Numbered from the stretch's first letter, positions 29,609 to 38,621 are shown. The stretch: DNA of 64,000 bases from Butyrivibrio sp. XPD2002 (GCF_000423945.1 NZ_AUIY01000005.1:168515-232514), one strand, 5' to 3'. The notes: generated by a model from the letters alone, not told the origin. A program made the numbers and translations.

Positions 29609-30838
29609 TTATAGTCCAAGAATATGGTCAATTATATCCCTTACCGCTCCATGTCCCCCGGGTTCCTTAGCGATATATCTCGCAGCTTCCTTAACTGATT
29701 TATGTCCATCCGCAACAGTGCAGGGATATCCCACATATTTCAAAGCCTCAAGATCATTTACATCATCACCGACAAAAGCCACATTTTCAGGACTGATGCC
29801 ATGTTCCCTGCATAGCCTTTCAACTACGCTCTTCTTATCTCTACATCCGGGCTCATAGATATCCATCTTGAGCTTTTCAACTCTTCTCTTATTTATATCG
29901 ACATTTTCTCCGGTTACGATACCCACAAGAATTCCGTGTTCTCTAAGAAGGCGGATCCCCATTCCATCCTTGGTGTTGTATTTTTTTAGGAGGTCACCTT
30001 CAGGAGAATAATACATGCCTGCATCGGTAAGGCAACCATCACAGTCTGTAAGAAACATCTTAATTTCAGGAATGTCGTTCTCAGATTTCAGCTCATTATC
30101 ATCACTACTTGTGTATAACCTATTTACTCCTTCAAGAATATTGCCCGCTACATCCTTAAGTCCCTTTGTCATGCGCTTTTTCATGAGTCCTTCTATTATC
30201 TCCCAGTCAGAGGGCTCATCTATTTCGAAGAAAGTATCTTCCGGCATCTCAACTACCTTGATATTTCCCGACACACGATTCCTAGTCTTCATGAGATCAA
30301 CCTTGGAAGTAATATAAAAAGCTCCATTTTCCACAAAATATCCATCAAACTCCTGACGTCTCGGTCTATTAAAAACATCATAGTTAGACGGGTGCGCAAA
30401 GCCGTCTTCATCAATACTCCAGTTAAATCTCTTTTGACGAACAACTGACAACACACTGTCTGTGCCCTCTTCATTAAACGCATCAAACCCTCTGTTTAAA
30501 TCATCCGCAGTAAGAAGCGGAGATGTAGCCTGTATAAGAACTATGTTGTCGAAGTCATAGTTCTCTGCAAATTCAAGCATTGCAAATTCAGTGGATGCAG
30601 TGTCCGAGGCAGACTCTGCTGAACGACCGATTACCTGGAGTTTAGGGAAATCGCAGTTTTCTGCCAGCGCCTTTTCAATTTCTTTACTGTCCGTTGCAAC
30701 GTACACCTTATCAATTGCATCACACTCGCAGGCAGCCTTAACAGTCCAATACACAAGTGGTTTTCCACATATTGGCTTTATGTTTTTAAGCGGTATTGAT
30801 TTGCTACCCCCACGCACGGGAATAAATGCTACGTTCAT
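29609..30838 (-). CDS. Bifunctional CMP-nonulosonate cytidylyltransferase / KdsC-like phosphatase
   Basis: A 409-residue fusion. The N-terminal domain (about residues 1-225) is a CMP-sialic-acid-synthetase type: FIPVRGGSKSIPLKNI, VYVATDSKEI, LIQATSPLLTADD. The C-terminal domain (about residues 255-409) is a HAD phosphatase like KdsC: FLTDCDGCLTDAG, GIVTGEN and VGDDVNDLEAL. The start at 30838 is supported by GGAG 8 bases upstream, and the preceding gene stops one base before it, so the two are translationally coupled. It would dephosphorylate and activate the NeuB product. Confidence 0.9.
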   Translation of the reverse strand: MNVAFIPVRGGSKSIPLKNIKPICGKPLVYWTVKAACECDAIDKVYVATDSKEIEKALAENCDFPKLQVIGRSAESASDTASTEFAMLEFAENYDFDNIVLIQATSPLLTADDLNRGFDAFNEEGTDSVLSVVRQKRFNWSIDEDGFAHPSNYDVFNRPRRQEFDGYFVENGAFYITSKVDLMKTRNRVSGNIKVVEMPEDTFFEIDEPSDWEIIEGLMKKRMTKGLKDVAGNILEGVNRLYTSSDDNELKSENDIPEIKMFLTDCDGCLTDAGMYYSPEGDLLKKYNTKDGMGIRLLREHGILVGIVTGENVDINKRRVEKLKMDIYEPGCRDKKSVVERLCREHGISPENVAFVGDDVNDLEALKYVGYPCTVADGHKSVKEAARYIAKEPGGHGAVRDIIDHILGL

Positions 30839-30839
30839 A

Positions 30840-32123
30840 TCATGTTCTCCAGTCAATCAGACTCTCTATCATATCCACATCAAAAACAGGGATTCCACAC
30901 TTATCCTTAATTCGTTTTCTTTCTGCAAAGGAATCATCTATGAAAATCGCCTTCTTTTCCTTTATGTAATCGCTCTTTTCCTCTTCTCTGCTAAGAACGC
31001 TAATCTCCTCAAACAGCTCTTCCGAGATTCCTGCCTTCTTAAGATCTACATAGAGATCAGTAGAATGCTTACTTAGTAAGATGATTCTTTTTCCGGCATT
31101 TCTTGCCTGGTATATAAAGCGCATGACATCTGCATTCACCTTATCTTCCAGCGTCAGCGTATCGTCATAATCCAGGTAAACCGTGTTATAATCAAAATCT
31201 ATTCTGAAGGCACTGTAAAAAGCCCTGTCCAGAACGATGTCATAATCATTTTCAATTATCGATACAGGATATCCCCAGAAGGTAAATAGCGTAAGCATCG
31301 GAAGATTCACGCCGCTGTTCCTGTAAAGTCCCGCTGTTCCTGGGATTCTTGGAGAGACCTCCATCAGCTTATATTTTCCATCAGCAGTTTTCTTCACCTG
31401 GAAAAACCATGCACCTTTAAAGTTCAGCCTGGAATTAAGTGTATCTGCTATGTGCTTTACTTCCACATCAGTTTCCATACTTCTGGTTCTGACACTTATC
31501 CCGATTCGTATCCTCTCACGATTTCTCTGCCTGCAAAATTGTAACTTGCCGTCACCATCTGTGAAGCAATCCACAGTGTACTCAACTCCCGGAAGGTACT
31601 CGCAGATAACAAGCTCTTTTCCGGAAGATAACGCAATCTCTAATTCTTCTTTATTATTTATCTTAGATGCACCAACTGAGCCCTGCCCCACTGCAGGTTT
31701 TACAAACACTGGAAAGCTATCCACCTCATCTGCTGAGCCATAGCTTTTCGGAATGAAATCCTCACCCTGAAAATACTCATAGGTTTTCTTTTTGGAACGA
31801 CAAATGCCAGTGGTCTTTTCATCAGCTATTATCACCTGCGCATGAATCTCATTTCTGTGTTCACTAAAAAACATGCAAACACTGTCATGAGCAGGATATA
31901 CGCAGTCTATGCTATTTTCATCTATTACTTGGTTGAGATAACTCAGGAACCCATCGTCATCAACAAACGGAAAACCGTCTATCAAATGGGCATAGGTAAA
32001 CTCAGAATGGTCGGACGCACTTGTCCCACCATAGATTTTCACAAACTTGGAATACTTCAAAGAATTCTGTATTTCGAATGCAATCTCGGTCCCAGCCGGG
32101 AATATAAGTATATTTTTCTGCAC
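30840..32123 (-). CDS. ATP-grasp ligase fused to a HAD-like domain
   Basis: A 427-residue protein. An N-terminal ATP-grasp enzyme (about residues 1-290; FPVFVKPAVGQGSVGASKI, LVICEYLPGVEYTVDCFT, MEVSPRIPG) joins a C-terminal HAD domain (about residues 310-427) with the intact DxDxT motif VYLDYDDTLTL and IFIDDSFAERKRI. I start at GTG 32123, with an AGGGGG 4 bases upstream; an in-frame GTG at 32147 has no such site. It is coupled to the CMP-synthetase gene. It may ligate an amino acid or acyl group to the sugar, but the substrate is unknown. Confidence 0.8.
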   Translation of the reverse strand: MQKNILIFPAGTEIAFEIQNSLKYSKFVKIYGGTSASDHSEFTYAHLIDGFPFVDDDGFLSYLNQVIDENSIDCVYPAHDSVCMFFSEHRNEIHAQVIIADEKTTGICRSKKKTYEYFQGEDFIPKSYGSADEVDSFPVFVKPAVGQGSVGASKINNKEELEIALSSGKELVICEYLPGVEYTVDCFTDGDGKLQFCRQRNRERIRIGISVRTRSMETDVEVKHIADTLNSRLNFKGAWFFQVKKTADGKYKLMEVSPRIPGTAGLYRNSGVNLPMLTLFTFWGYPVSIIENDYDIVLDRAFYSAFRIDFDYNTVYLDYDDTLTLEDKVNADVMRFIYQARNAGKRIILLSKHSTDLYVDLKKAGISEELFEEISVLSREEEKSDYIKEKKAIFIDDSFAERKRIKDKCGIPVFDVDMIESLIDWRT

Positions 32124-32223
32124 AATGCCCCCTCGCACTGCTAACACGCAAGAAACAATAAACCATCTATATTAGTATTTTATTACATTCATGATAAAAT
32201 AACCACCCTGACCATGGTTAGGA

Positions 32224-33072
32224 TTATCTTGTAAACCTATCTATCATCTGGGCAATTTCATCAAGATTAACCTTCAATTTTCCCTCATACATAAACATTG
32301 CAAATTCCCCTTTGAGCGGAACAATAACCGGTACTACATCCTCATCAGTGAAATTGTAGGCAATAAGGATTTTCTTCTTGGGATCAATCATCCAATACTC
32401 TTTTACCCCTGCATTACAATATTTGTCTGTCTTAACAAACATATCCTTTCGCCTGGTCGAAGGAGACAATATTTCTATAATAAGATCAGGTGCCCCAAAA
32501 ACAACTCTGTCCTTAATCTTATCTTCATCACACACGATAATGATATCTGGTTGAACCATAGTCTTGTCATCACAGTCAAGCTGAACATCGATCGGTGATG
32601 AAATAGGTATACATGACCCCTTATTTTCCCTAATGAAATTGTATATCGAGTTAAAAACCAGATCACAGATTATCTGATGAATAGTCCTCGGCGCGGTCAT
32701 ATCATAGAAATAGCCATCTATAAGCTCAACCCTTTTATCATCCGGAAGAGCGTAGTAATCTGCTACCGTATACTCTCCATTCTTCTTAGCCCCGTAAATA
32801 GGCTCGTTCTCTGAGAGCATCCCTGTCTTTCCTTCATAATCCGAATATGAAACTGAACTCTTCTCGCCATAGGAATAAGCCTTCCCACTAAATATCGATT
32901 CATCACCCTTAAGAACTTTCTCAATGGCATCCAGAGTAGCCTTCCTGGGACTTTTAGTTACGCCAGTAAAAATTCTCTGCAAAGTCACAACCGGAACTCC
33001 GGTATAATCTGAAAGCTGCGTGAAACTATATCCTCTTGTTTCTTTTATCTTATTCATTTCATCTATAGTCAT
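32224..33072 (-). CDS. Helix-turn-helix plus Uma2-family nuclease-like protein
   Basis: A 282-residue protein. The first 60 residues are a helix-turn-helix (YSFTQLSDYTGVPVVTLQRIFTG). From about residue 100 a Uma2/DUF820 domain of the PD-(D/E)XK fold follows: RVELIDGYFYDM, VQPDIIIVCD and PDLIIEILSPSTRRKD...K, giving the usual acidic/Lys active-site set. Uma2 proteins are very common and mostly uncharacterised. Fusion to a DNA-binding domain and a palindromic region upstream suggest it may bind its own promoter. Confidence 0.8.
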   Translation of the reverse strand: MTIDEMNKIKETRGYSFTQLSDYTGVPVVTLQRIFTGVTKSPRKATLDAIEKVLKGDESIFSGKAYSYGEKSSVSYSDYEGKTGMLSENEPIYGAKKNGEYTVADYYALPDDKRVELIDGYFYDMTAPRTIHQIICDLVFNSIYNFIRENKGSCIPISSPIDVQLDCDDKTMVQPDIIIVCDEDKIKDRVVFGAPDLIIEILSPSTRRKDMFVKTDKYCNAGVKEYWMIDPKKKILIAYNFTDEDVVPVIVPLKGEFAMFMYEGKLKVNLDEIAQMIDRFTR

Positions 33073-33100
33073 ATCGCACCTCTTTTCATTTCAAACCATA

Positions 33101-33139
33101 TCATAAGACTTATTATGATATCATATTATATCTCATAAT
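33101..33139. promoter_or_regulatory. Palindromic candidate operator of the HTH-Uma2 gene
   Basis: Four half-sites of the form ATCATAA/TTATGAT lie in alternating orientation, centred on the perfect palindrome TATGATATCATA (33114-33125), 30-67 bases above the ATG at 33072. Confidence 0.45.
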
Positions 33140-33256
33140 ATCTTTAGTCAATATCAAAGCAGCGGGAAGACGCCATTTTCTCATAAAAAATAATCTCACA
33201 CGCCGTCTATTTATTGATATAATTACATTAACAGTTTTCATTATCGGAGGGGGAAA

Positions 33257-34801
33257 ATGAAGAACTTTGAAGCATTATGCAACTTGATCTCAACAGTCAT
33301 AGAAGCAGATTTTCCATATAGAACTGAGGCCTATGAGCCCCTTACAAAGAAGCTTGGCGACACATTAAAGCAGGAGGGCTGGACAGCTGATGAGCTGCTG
33401 CCTCTTTTTGACCAGAGCTTTGCAACAGATGCCCAGCTCTATCTCATGGTGCTGTCTGCTGTTTACTGGGCTGCTCCAGACATGAAGTACATGTTCAAGG
33501 CTGAAGAAGTCATCATGACCGGAGCTCTGAACATGAATCTTACTGCGGCTGTTCATTTTCAGACCTATCACCAGCGATTCATAAATGGGGCACTTGATGA
33601 CTACGCAATCAGAAGAACCCTCCACAGGTACATTTCACAGAGATATTTGAAAGAACTCGATGCCAACATCGAGATGATTCCGTATGAAAAGAGAAATCAT
33701 AAGTTTGCGGTTGTAACAACCTATCAGCTCCTTGGCGAGCGACACGCTCCTACAAATATCGTGCTTTCTGTTTGCCATCATCTTCAGAACTATTTCGGTT
33801 ATGAAGTTCTCATGGTCGTCATCGGCGAGCCTATAGATTCAAATGAAATTTCAAAAATCTGGACAGGCGATTTTGTAATGCCCAACTACACTGACACTTG
33901 GGGAGAATACGGAATCAACTATCACGATCAGATAATTCACTGTTACCAAATTGATATAAATAAAGCATCAAGAACTGACATGCTCTCATTCATCGGCGAA
34001 ATCTATGGAATGCGGCCGGAATTCATCTGGCAGATAAACGGTCTTCCTCGCATGGATCAAATTTGGCGCTCAATGACAACCTACGCTGCCATGCCTGTAA
34101 CTCACGGACTTGAAGTATCAGACGCGCATCTGCTTGCAAGATATCAGGCAGGTGACATCCTTCCCGAAACCACAGAATATGTCAAAGCCTGCAGGCAGGA
34201 AACCATATATTTTAAAATGACTGGTTTTGGCTATAAAGAGGAAACAACGGAAGACAAATACACAAAAAAAGCCTTTGGTATTCCCGAAGACGCCTTCACA
34301 ATCGGCGTTATCGGAAACAGAATAGAACGTGAAGTAACCGAAGAATTCAGACAGGTAATGATATCCATCGCCGAGCAAAGTCCAAGAGCCCATTTTGTTT
34401 TCATAGGTCCCTTTGAACAAAAGCTTCCAGACATACTAGAAAAACGTTCTACCCGTCTTGGATATAGAAAAGACTTCCTTAGTGCCTTACAGATAATAGA
34501 CCTTTTCATTAACCCCAAGCGTTCCGGTGGTGCCGGCGGTGCCACAAGAGCAATGCGCATAGGAATCCCAGTAACAACCCTTGCAGACAGCGATGTTGCA
34601 TCCTTCGCAGGAGATGATTTCATTTGTAAAGACTACGAGGAAATGATAAGTGACGTACTCCATTACATAACTGACCCGGATTACTACAAGAAACAGTCAG
34701 ACAATGCCAAAGGACATTTCGGCACACTGTTTTCAAATGATATCAAGAGTGATATGCAGATAGTAATTGATAAGATTCTAGAAATAGCAAAGACGCAGTG
34801 A
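33257..34801 (+). CDS. GT-B fold glycosyltransferase
   Basis: A 514-residue protein. The N-terminal 140 residues are helical; a GT-B-like pair of Rossmann halves follows, with TIGVIGNRIEREVTEEF, HFVFIGPF and a nucleotide-sugar-binding region with INPKRSGGAGGATRAMRIGIPVTTL, similar to family 4/41-type enzymes. GGAGGGGG lies 6 bases before the ATG. It is transcribed alone on the plus strand. Acceptor and donor are unknown; flagellin or a surface polymer is likely from context. Confidence 0.82.
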   Translation: MKNFEALCNLISTVIEADFPYRTEAYEPLTKKLGDTLKQEGWTADELLPLFDQSFATDAQLYLMVLSAVYWAAPDMKYMFKAEEVIMTGALNMNLTAAVHFQTYHQRFINGALDDYAIRRTLHRYISQRYLKELDANIEMIPYEKRNHKFAVVTTYQLLGERHAPTNIVLSVCHHLQNYFGYEVLMVVIGEPIDSNEISKIWTGDFVMPNYTDTWGEYGINYHDQIIHCYQIDINKASRTDMLSFIGEIYGMRPEFIWQINGLPRMDQIWRSMTTYAAMPVTHGLEVSDAHLLARYQAGDILPETTEYVKACRQETIYFKMTGFGYKEETTEDKYTKKAFGIPEDAFTIGVIGNRIEREVTEEFRQVMISIAEQSPRAHFVFIGPFEQKLPDILEKRSTRLGYRKDFLSALQIIDLFINPKRSGGAGGATRAMRIGIPVTTLADSDVASFAGDDFICKDYEEMISDVLHYITDPDYYKKQSDNAKGHFGTLFSNDIKSDMQIVIDKILEIAKTQ

Positions 34802-34818
34802 TTACGCTGCGTCTTTTA
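34789..34818. terminator. Bidirectional terminator
   Basis: A 10-bp stem AAAGACGCAG / CTGCGTCTTT (34789-34798, 34807-34816) begins inside the last codons of the glycosyltransferase gene. It serves that gene and the convergent phosphodiesterase gene ending at 34821. Confidence 0.85.
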
Positions 34819-34820
34819 TA

Positions 34821-35567
34821 TTACAAATATACCTCAGGTTCGTTTATAAATACATTAGTGACTCCGGCATTTTCAAATCGCACAAAATCCATCCTGCCAC
34901 CTGTAGGCTTAGATGGATAAAGGTGGCCGCCAAACCACGCCCTGACAGTTCTCCCGCTAACCATATCGGCAGGGATATCCAGACCATTCCCACTGGGGTG
35001 AAGAGCAATGCTTCCTCTCTCAAGCTTAAGCAAATCTTCAATTCCAAGCGCCATGAACAGACAATTGGACAATGAGCCATTAAGAACTCCCAACTTAGCG
35101 TCAGGCTCTAATTCATGAACCTTCAACAATGAATTAGGATAAAAACTTGAATACACAATTGCATCCTGAAGCCCATACTCAGCGACTAACTTTACAATCT
35201 TCTCTTCCATCCCCGGGTATGGATAAACACTGTTCTTAAGCTCAATATTCAGCTTCAAACCGTTCTGCAACCTAGAGCGTAGCAATTCCAAAACTTCCCT
35301 CATTGTAGGTATAGACTCAGCCTTCTCCTCTCCGGTTCTAATATGCAGAGCCTTAAGTCCAGAAAGGGTAAAATCCCGGACAAATCCGATACCATCAGTA
35401 GTTCTGTCAACCTTCTCATCATGGATAACAACAAGCTCGCCATCCTTGGTCAGCTGGATATCAAGTTCAATCCCGGATAGACCCTCAATATTCATCGCCT
35501 TCTCAAAGGAAGTCAAAGTATTCTCCGGATAATTCTGACTGCAGCCTCTGTGCGCCCATATCTTCAT
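34821..35567 (-). CDS. Glycerophosphodiester phosphodiesterase
   Basis: A 248-residue enzyme of the GDPD family, which hydrolyses glycerophosphodiesters to glycerol 3-phosphate and an alcohol. The motifs IWAHRGCSQNYPENTLTSFEKAM, IELDIQLTKDGELVVIHDEKVDRTTDG and LNIELK carry the metal and catalytic residues. The start at 35567 has GGAGG 8 bases upstream and overlaps the stop of the gene at 35567-36556 by one base. No signal peptide, so it acts in the cytoplasm. Confidence 0.93.
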   Translation of the reverse strand: MKIWAHRGCSQNYPENTLTSFEKAMNIEGLSGIELDIQLTKDGELVVIHDEKVDRTTDGIGFVRDFTLSGLKALHIRTGEEKAESIPTMREVLELLRSRLQNGLKLNIELKNSVYPYPGMEEKIVKLVAEYGLQDAIVYSSFYPNSLLKVHELEPDAKLGVLNGSLSNCLFMALGIEDLLKLERGSIALHPSGNGLDIPADMVSGRTVRAWFGGHLYPSKPTGGRMDFVRFENAGVTNVFINEPEVYL

Positions 35568-36556
35568 TAAATATTCCTCCAATAAGCCTTGTGATTTTCA
35601 ACATATCTGTCACTTCCGGCACCAAATCTAGTGAAATACATTTTCCCATTCTCTGCATCAATCTGTAAAATATCAAAACTCTCCTGTGTTCTATCCCCCA
35701 AAGCCCTCTCCGGAACAACCGAACCTTCAGGCTTGTGTTCAAGGAAATATTCACACTTTGCACAGTTGATGGAAATAATCGGAAACATACCATTGTTAAG
35801 GTCATTAAACAAGTGATCACAATGATTATGCCCATTGATAAAGGCAAGAATCTTTTCCGCATGCTTATTTAGAACATCAATCAATTTTGCTCTGTTTCTA
35901 ATATCCTTCGCCCAGGCCTGAAGCCTTATAAGAGGTGTGACATGGGAAAAAATCACCGCATGCAAATCCTCCGGCATATTGCTAAGAGTTGCATCAAGCC
36001 AATTAATGCAATAATCCGTGAAGCCATACCTCACCTGCTCCTTGGGATCAAAGGAATCAATAAAAATCATTCGAAGCTTTTCATCTTCTTTATCAACGTA
36101 AAATTGCGGAGTATCGGGATAAACAACCTCCGGATTCCCCCTGAAATAATTGTAATCGTGATTCCCAGGAACCAGATAAAGCGGCACACCAAGGCTCTGC
36201 ATATCACTGATACATCTATCTTCAAACTGCCTGGTCTTAATTAATGGCAAAAGCCCATCTGTCAGATCCCCAAGGTGAATAATACCAGCAAGAGCACCCA
36301 GTCCCTTCTCTTGCAGCTTCTCGAATACTGCCTTCATACTTGCAAAAGTATCATCCCAGGTTCCATTGATAACATAGTGGGAATCAGTCAACAGAATATA
36401 ACAAGGCAAACCGCTACGGAGCCTGCCAATTACTGCCTCCGCCTCATCCCGAATCCAGCCTGACTCAATGCCATCACGCCATGGATCCCAGATGGATTCA
36501 GGAGCATAATCGTATGTGTATATCCATTTATAGTTTTTGTTATTAGTCATTTCCAT
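35567..36556 (-). CDS. Calcineurin-like metallophosphoesterase
   Basis: A 329-residue enzyme with the dinuclear-metal motifs YILLTDSHYVI, IIHLGDLTDG, VPGNHDYN and FINGHNHCDH. There is no signal peptide, so the protein is probably cytoplasmic. The next gene, the GDPD, overlaps its stop by a single base (TAATG), so the two are coupled and may process the same phosphodiester-containing material. The ATG at 36550 is an equally plausible start. Confidence 0.87.
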   Translation of the reverse strand: MEMTNNKNYKWIYTYDYAPESIWDPWRDGIESGWIRDEAEAVIGRLRSGLPCYILLTDSHYVINGTWDDTFASMKAVFEKLQEKGLGALAGIIHLGDLTDGLLPLIKTRQFEDRCISDMQSLGVPLYLVPGNHDYNYFRGNPEVVYPDTPQFYVDKEDEKLRMIFIDSFDPKEQVRYGFTDYCINWLDATLSNMPEDLHAVIFSHVTPLIRLQAWAKDIRNRAKLIDVLNKHAEKILAFINGHNHCDHLFNDLNNGMFPIISINCAKCEYFLEHKPEGSVVPERALGDRTQESFDILQIDAENGKMYFTRFGAGSDRYVENHKAYWRNI

Positions 36557-36586
36557 AAGTTATTACTTTATTTGCCAGATCGGTCA

Positions 36587-38380
36587 TTATGTAGAAAACT
36601 TGAGGTAGTCCTCGACATTAGTATATTTAATATCGTTTTCACACGAAGTAACTCCGTTATAGATAACACATTTCCCCACAATGTCTCCATACTGCTTTTG
36701 GGCATATTCACATTTTTCCTTATCCACAAGATGTCTTGTCTGTTCTGAAACTATTTTGTCACTATGCTTTATCTCATATAGTTGGCAACTAATACTTCCA
36801 CGGTCGAATACTACCATATCAAATTCACCTACAGGAAATTGCAGGACAAACACTTCTTTATCAGGGAATGCTTTTTTAGTTTCTAACAGGATGATATCTT
36901 CCATCATCCTTCCCCTAACTTCATCAAGTAGCCTTTCCGTAATTCTTAGCCTGTCTTTTATACCTATATCACGAAATATATCATCCTGGAGAAGGGATGA
37001 AACCAACGCTTCTGCCTGTGAATAGCGAAGCCCCGGCTGGGTAAACACTATTCGCTCTTTGTTCTTGTTACTCCCTGAAGAAGATACCACTTCAATTGTA
37101 TCGATAAGATCAAGCAAAAGGAGATACTCCTTCACCTCATTCATATGAGTAGTCTCAACAATAGCTGTCTTTCCGTTAACATCATGAATGTCCAGTTTAG
37201 CCATCAATCTCTCTGTAACCATTGATGTGTCAATATCATCCAGAATATCTGAAGGAGCTTTTTTATCTTTTCTAAGATTATTTCTGGTTATTCCCAAATC
37301 ATGAGATACAAAAGCCCTCTGAATAACCTCCAGAACAAAACTGTGATTCATATCCTCTACTATTCTGTTAATTACGTTTGTAAGCTCCCCCTTTTCATAA
37401 AGATCTGCCAATCCTCTAAAATGCCCCTCATATTGATAGTTCTTCAAAGAATGCTGGATGTTATGGGCAATAGCGCTGTCTACATATTCATTGGTACTCT
37501 TTACATTTGAAAAGGTCGTTGGCATTTGATTGTAGTTCACTCCGCCAAGACTCATTGTTCCACCATACTTTATGTAATTATCAATACCCTGTATCCCCAG
37601 CACACGTTCAAATTCACCATAGGAGATAAAGGTTGTATGAAGCATTATTGCCCTGTCATAAAGCTGCTCGTCTTGAGAAAACAAAAATCCAAGAGAATCC
37701 GTTCCCGACAAAACTATCTTCATACCACTGCTGGCATATATATCGGAAAAAAGAGCTGCCTGCTCAATGAAATCATCCATAAGGGTAACTTCATCTATAA
37801 AAAGATATCTATATCCACTCTTCTCAAGTTCGCGAATATATTTATTTAAGGATGAAATATCGTCCCCAGCATTAACCTGAATAAAAGCTGTTTTGGATAA
37901 TTTGTTCGCATCCATGTCGTTGATAGCCTGTCTGATCATAGTGGTCTTTCCTGTTCTCCGAAGGCCATAAAGAATAAACACTCTATCATTTACCGGCGAA
38001 TAAAGGTAGTCTTCAAGTTTGCTAAAGCAATCTCTTTTCTTGTAATCTCTCACCGGAGCAGAAAATTCCTTTAATTCATCTCCTACCCTTATGAAAGAAT
38101 CTGCCAAAACGCCATGTCCTACAAACACTTTACCAATTATTTCAGCAGGAAGTTTTGAAGCATTATCCGCTTTAAGCATAACTTCAAGGCGTTTTCTCTC
38201 TTCAATCTGCTTACGCAGAATTTCAAGTTCCTCGCCTTTAATTCGCTTTGTTATCTGTCTGCCACTTTCCCTGTATTGCCAGTACTCATATTCCTTGCCA
38301 TTTATCCGCTTTATCACGATATTCCCAGGAGGCAGGCTACCAATTTGCTTTTTAACTCTATTAATATCTTCGCTGTTCAT
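36587..38380 (-). CDS. AAA ATPase of the DUF4143-like group
   Basis: A 597-residue protein. The first 95 residues carry a short module (IVIKRINGKEYEYWQYRESGRQITKRIKG) found in DUF6788-like proteins. Then comes an ATPase with Walker A GLRRTGKTT (near residues 139-147), Walker B YLFIDEVTLM and sensor VLSGTDSLGFLF, and a C-terminal DUF4143/PD-(D/E)XK-like part (EFDMVVFDRGSISCQLYEIKHS). Such ATPases are common in gut Firmicutes with no settled function. A perfect long inverted repeat lies directly upstream. Confidence 0.8.
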   Translation of the reverse strand: MNSEDINRVKKQIGSLPPGNIVIKRINGKEYEYWQYRESGRQITKRIKGEELEILRKQIEERKRLEVMLKADNASKLPAEIIGKVFVGHGVLADSFIRVGDELKEFSAPVRDYKKRDCFSKLEDYLYSPVNDRVFILYGLRRTGKTTMIRQAINDMDANKLSKTAFIQVNAGDDISSLNKYIRELEKSGYRYLFIDEVTLMDDFIEQAALFSDIYASSGMKIVLSGTDSLGFLFSQDEQLYDRAIMLHTTFISYGEFERVLGIQGIDNYIKYGGTMSLGGVNYNQMPTTFSNVKSTNEYVDSAIAHNIQHSLKNYQYEGHFRGLADLYEKGELTNVINRIVEDMNHSFVLEVIQRAFVSHDLGITRNNLRKDKKAPSDILDDIDTSMVTERLMAKLDIHDVNGKTAIVETTHMNEVKEYLLLLDLIDTIEVVSSSGSNKNKERIVFTQPGLRYSQAEALVSSLLQDDIFRDIGIKDRLRITERLLDEVRGRMMEDIILLETKKAFPDKEVFVLQFPVGEFDMVVFDRGSISCQLYEIKHSDKIVSEQTRHLVDKEKCEYAQKQYGDIVGKCVIYNGVTSCENDIKYTNVEDYLKFST

Positions 38381-38401
38381 ATCAACTATACCCCTAAGAA
38401 T

Positions 38402-38453
38402 ATTTTAACCTTTTTAACCTCATTTTTCAATTTGAGGTTAAAAAGGTTAAAAT
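38402..38453. repeat. Perfect 20-bp inverted repeat upstream of the ATPase
   Basis: Two 20-base arms (38402-38421 and 38434-38453) match exactly, with a 12-base loop. Each arm itself holds two copies of TTTTAACC-like sequence. It starts 22 bases above the ATPase ATG. There is no T tract typical of a terminator on the minus strand, so it may be an operator or a target of the adjacent ATPase. Confidence 0.7.
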
Positions 38454-38465
38454 GATTCATATCTC

Positions 38466-38621
38466 TTAAATAAGTGATAATTGTCTGACATTATCTTCAG
38501 AGATTACATTATTTTCATACGCTACTCTGAGCTTTGCAAAATACTCACTTAATTCTGAGTATATTTTTTCATACTCCGCACTGCCTTCCGCATTCAAGTG
38601 ATACCATGCACAAACCGGTTC
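38466..38621 (-). pseudogene. C-terminal remnant resembling an SGNH-hydrolase-like protein
   Basis: An open frame of 51 codons without start codon, bounded upstream by TAA. Its sequence includes WYHLNAEGSAEYEKIYSEL, where HLN...G resembles the end of SGNH/GDSL enzymes, and codon use looks like a real gene. It overlaps the last 28 bases of the acyltransferase gene in another frame, as expected if that gene's end was joined onto an older gene. Confidence 0.4.
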
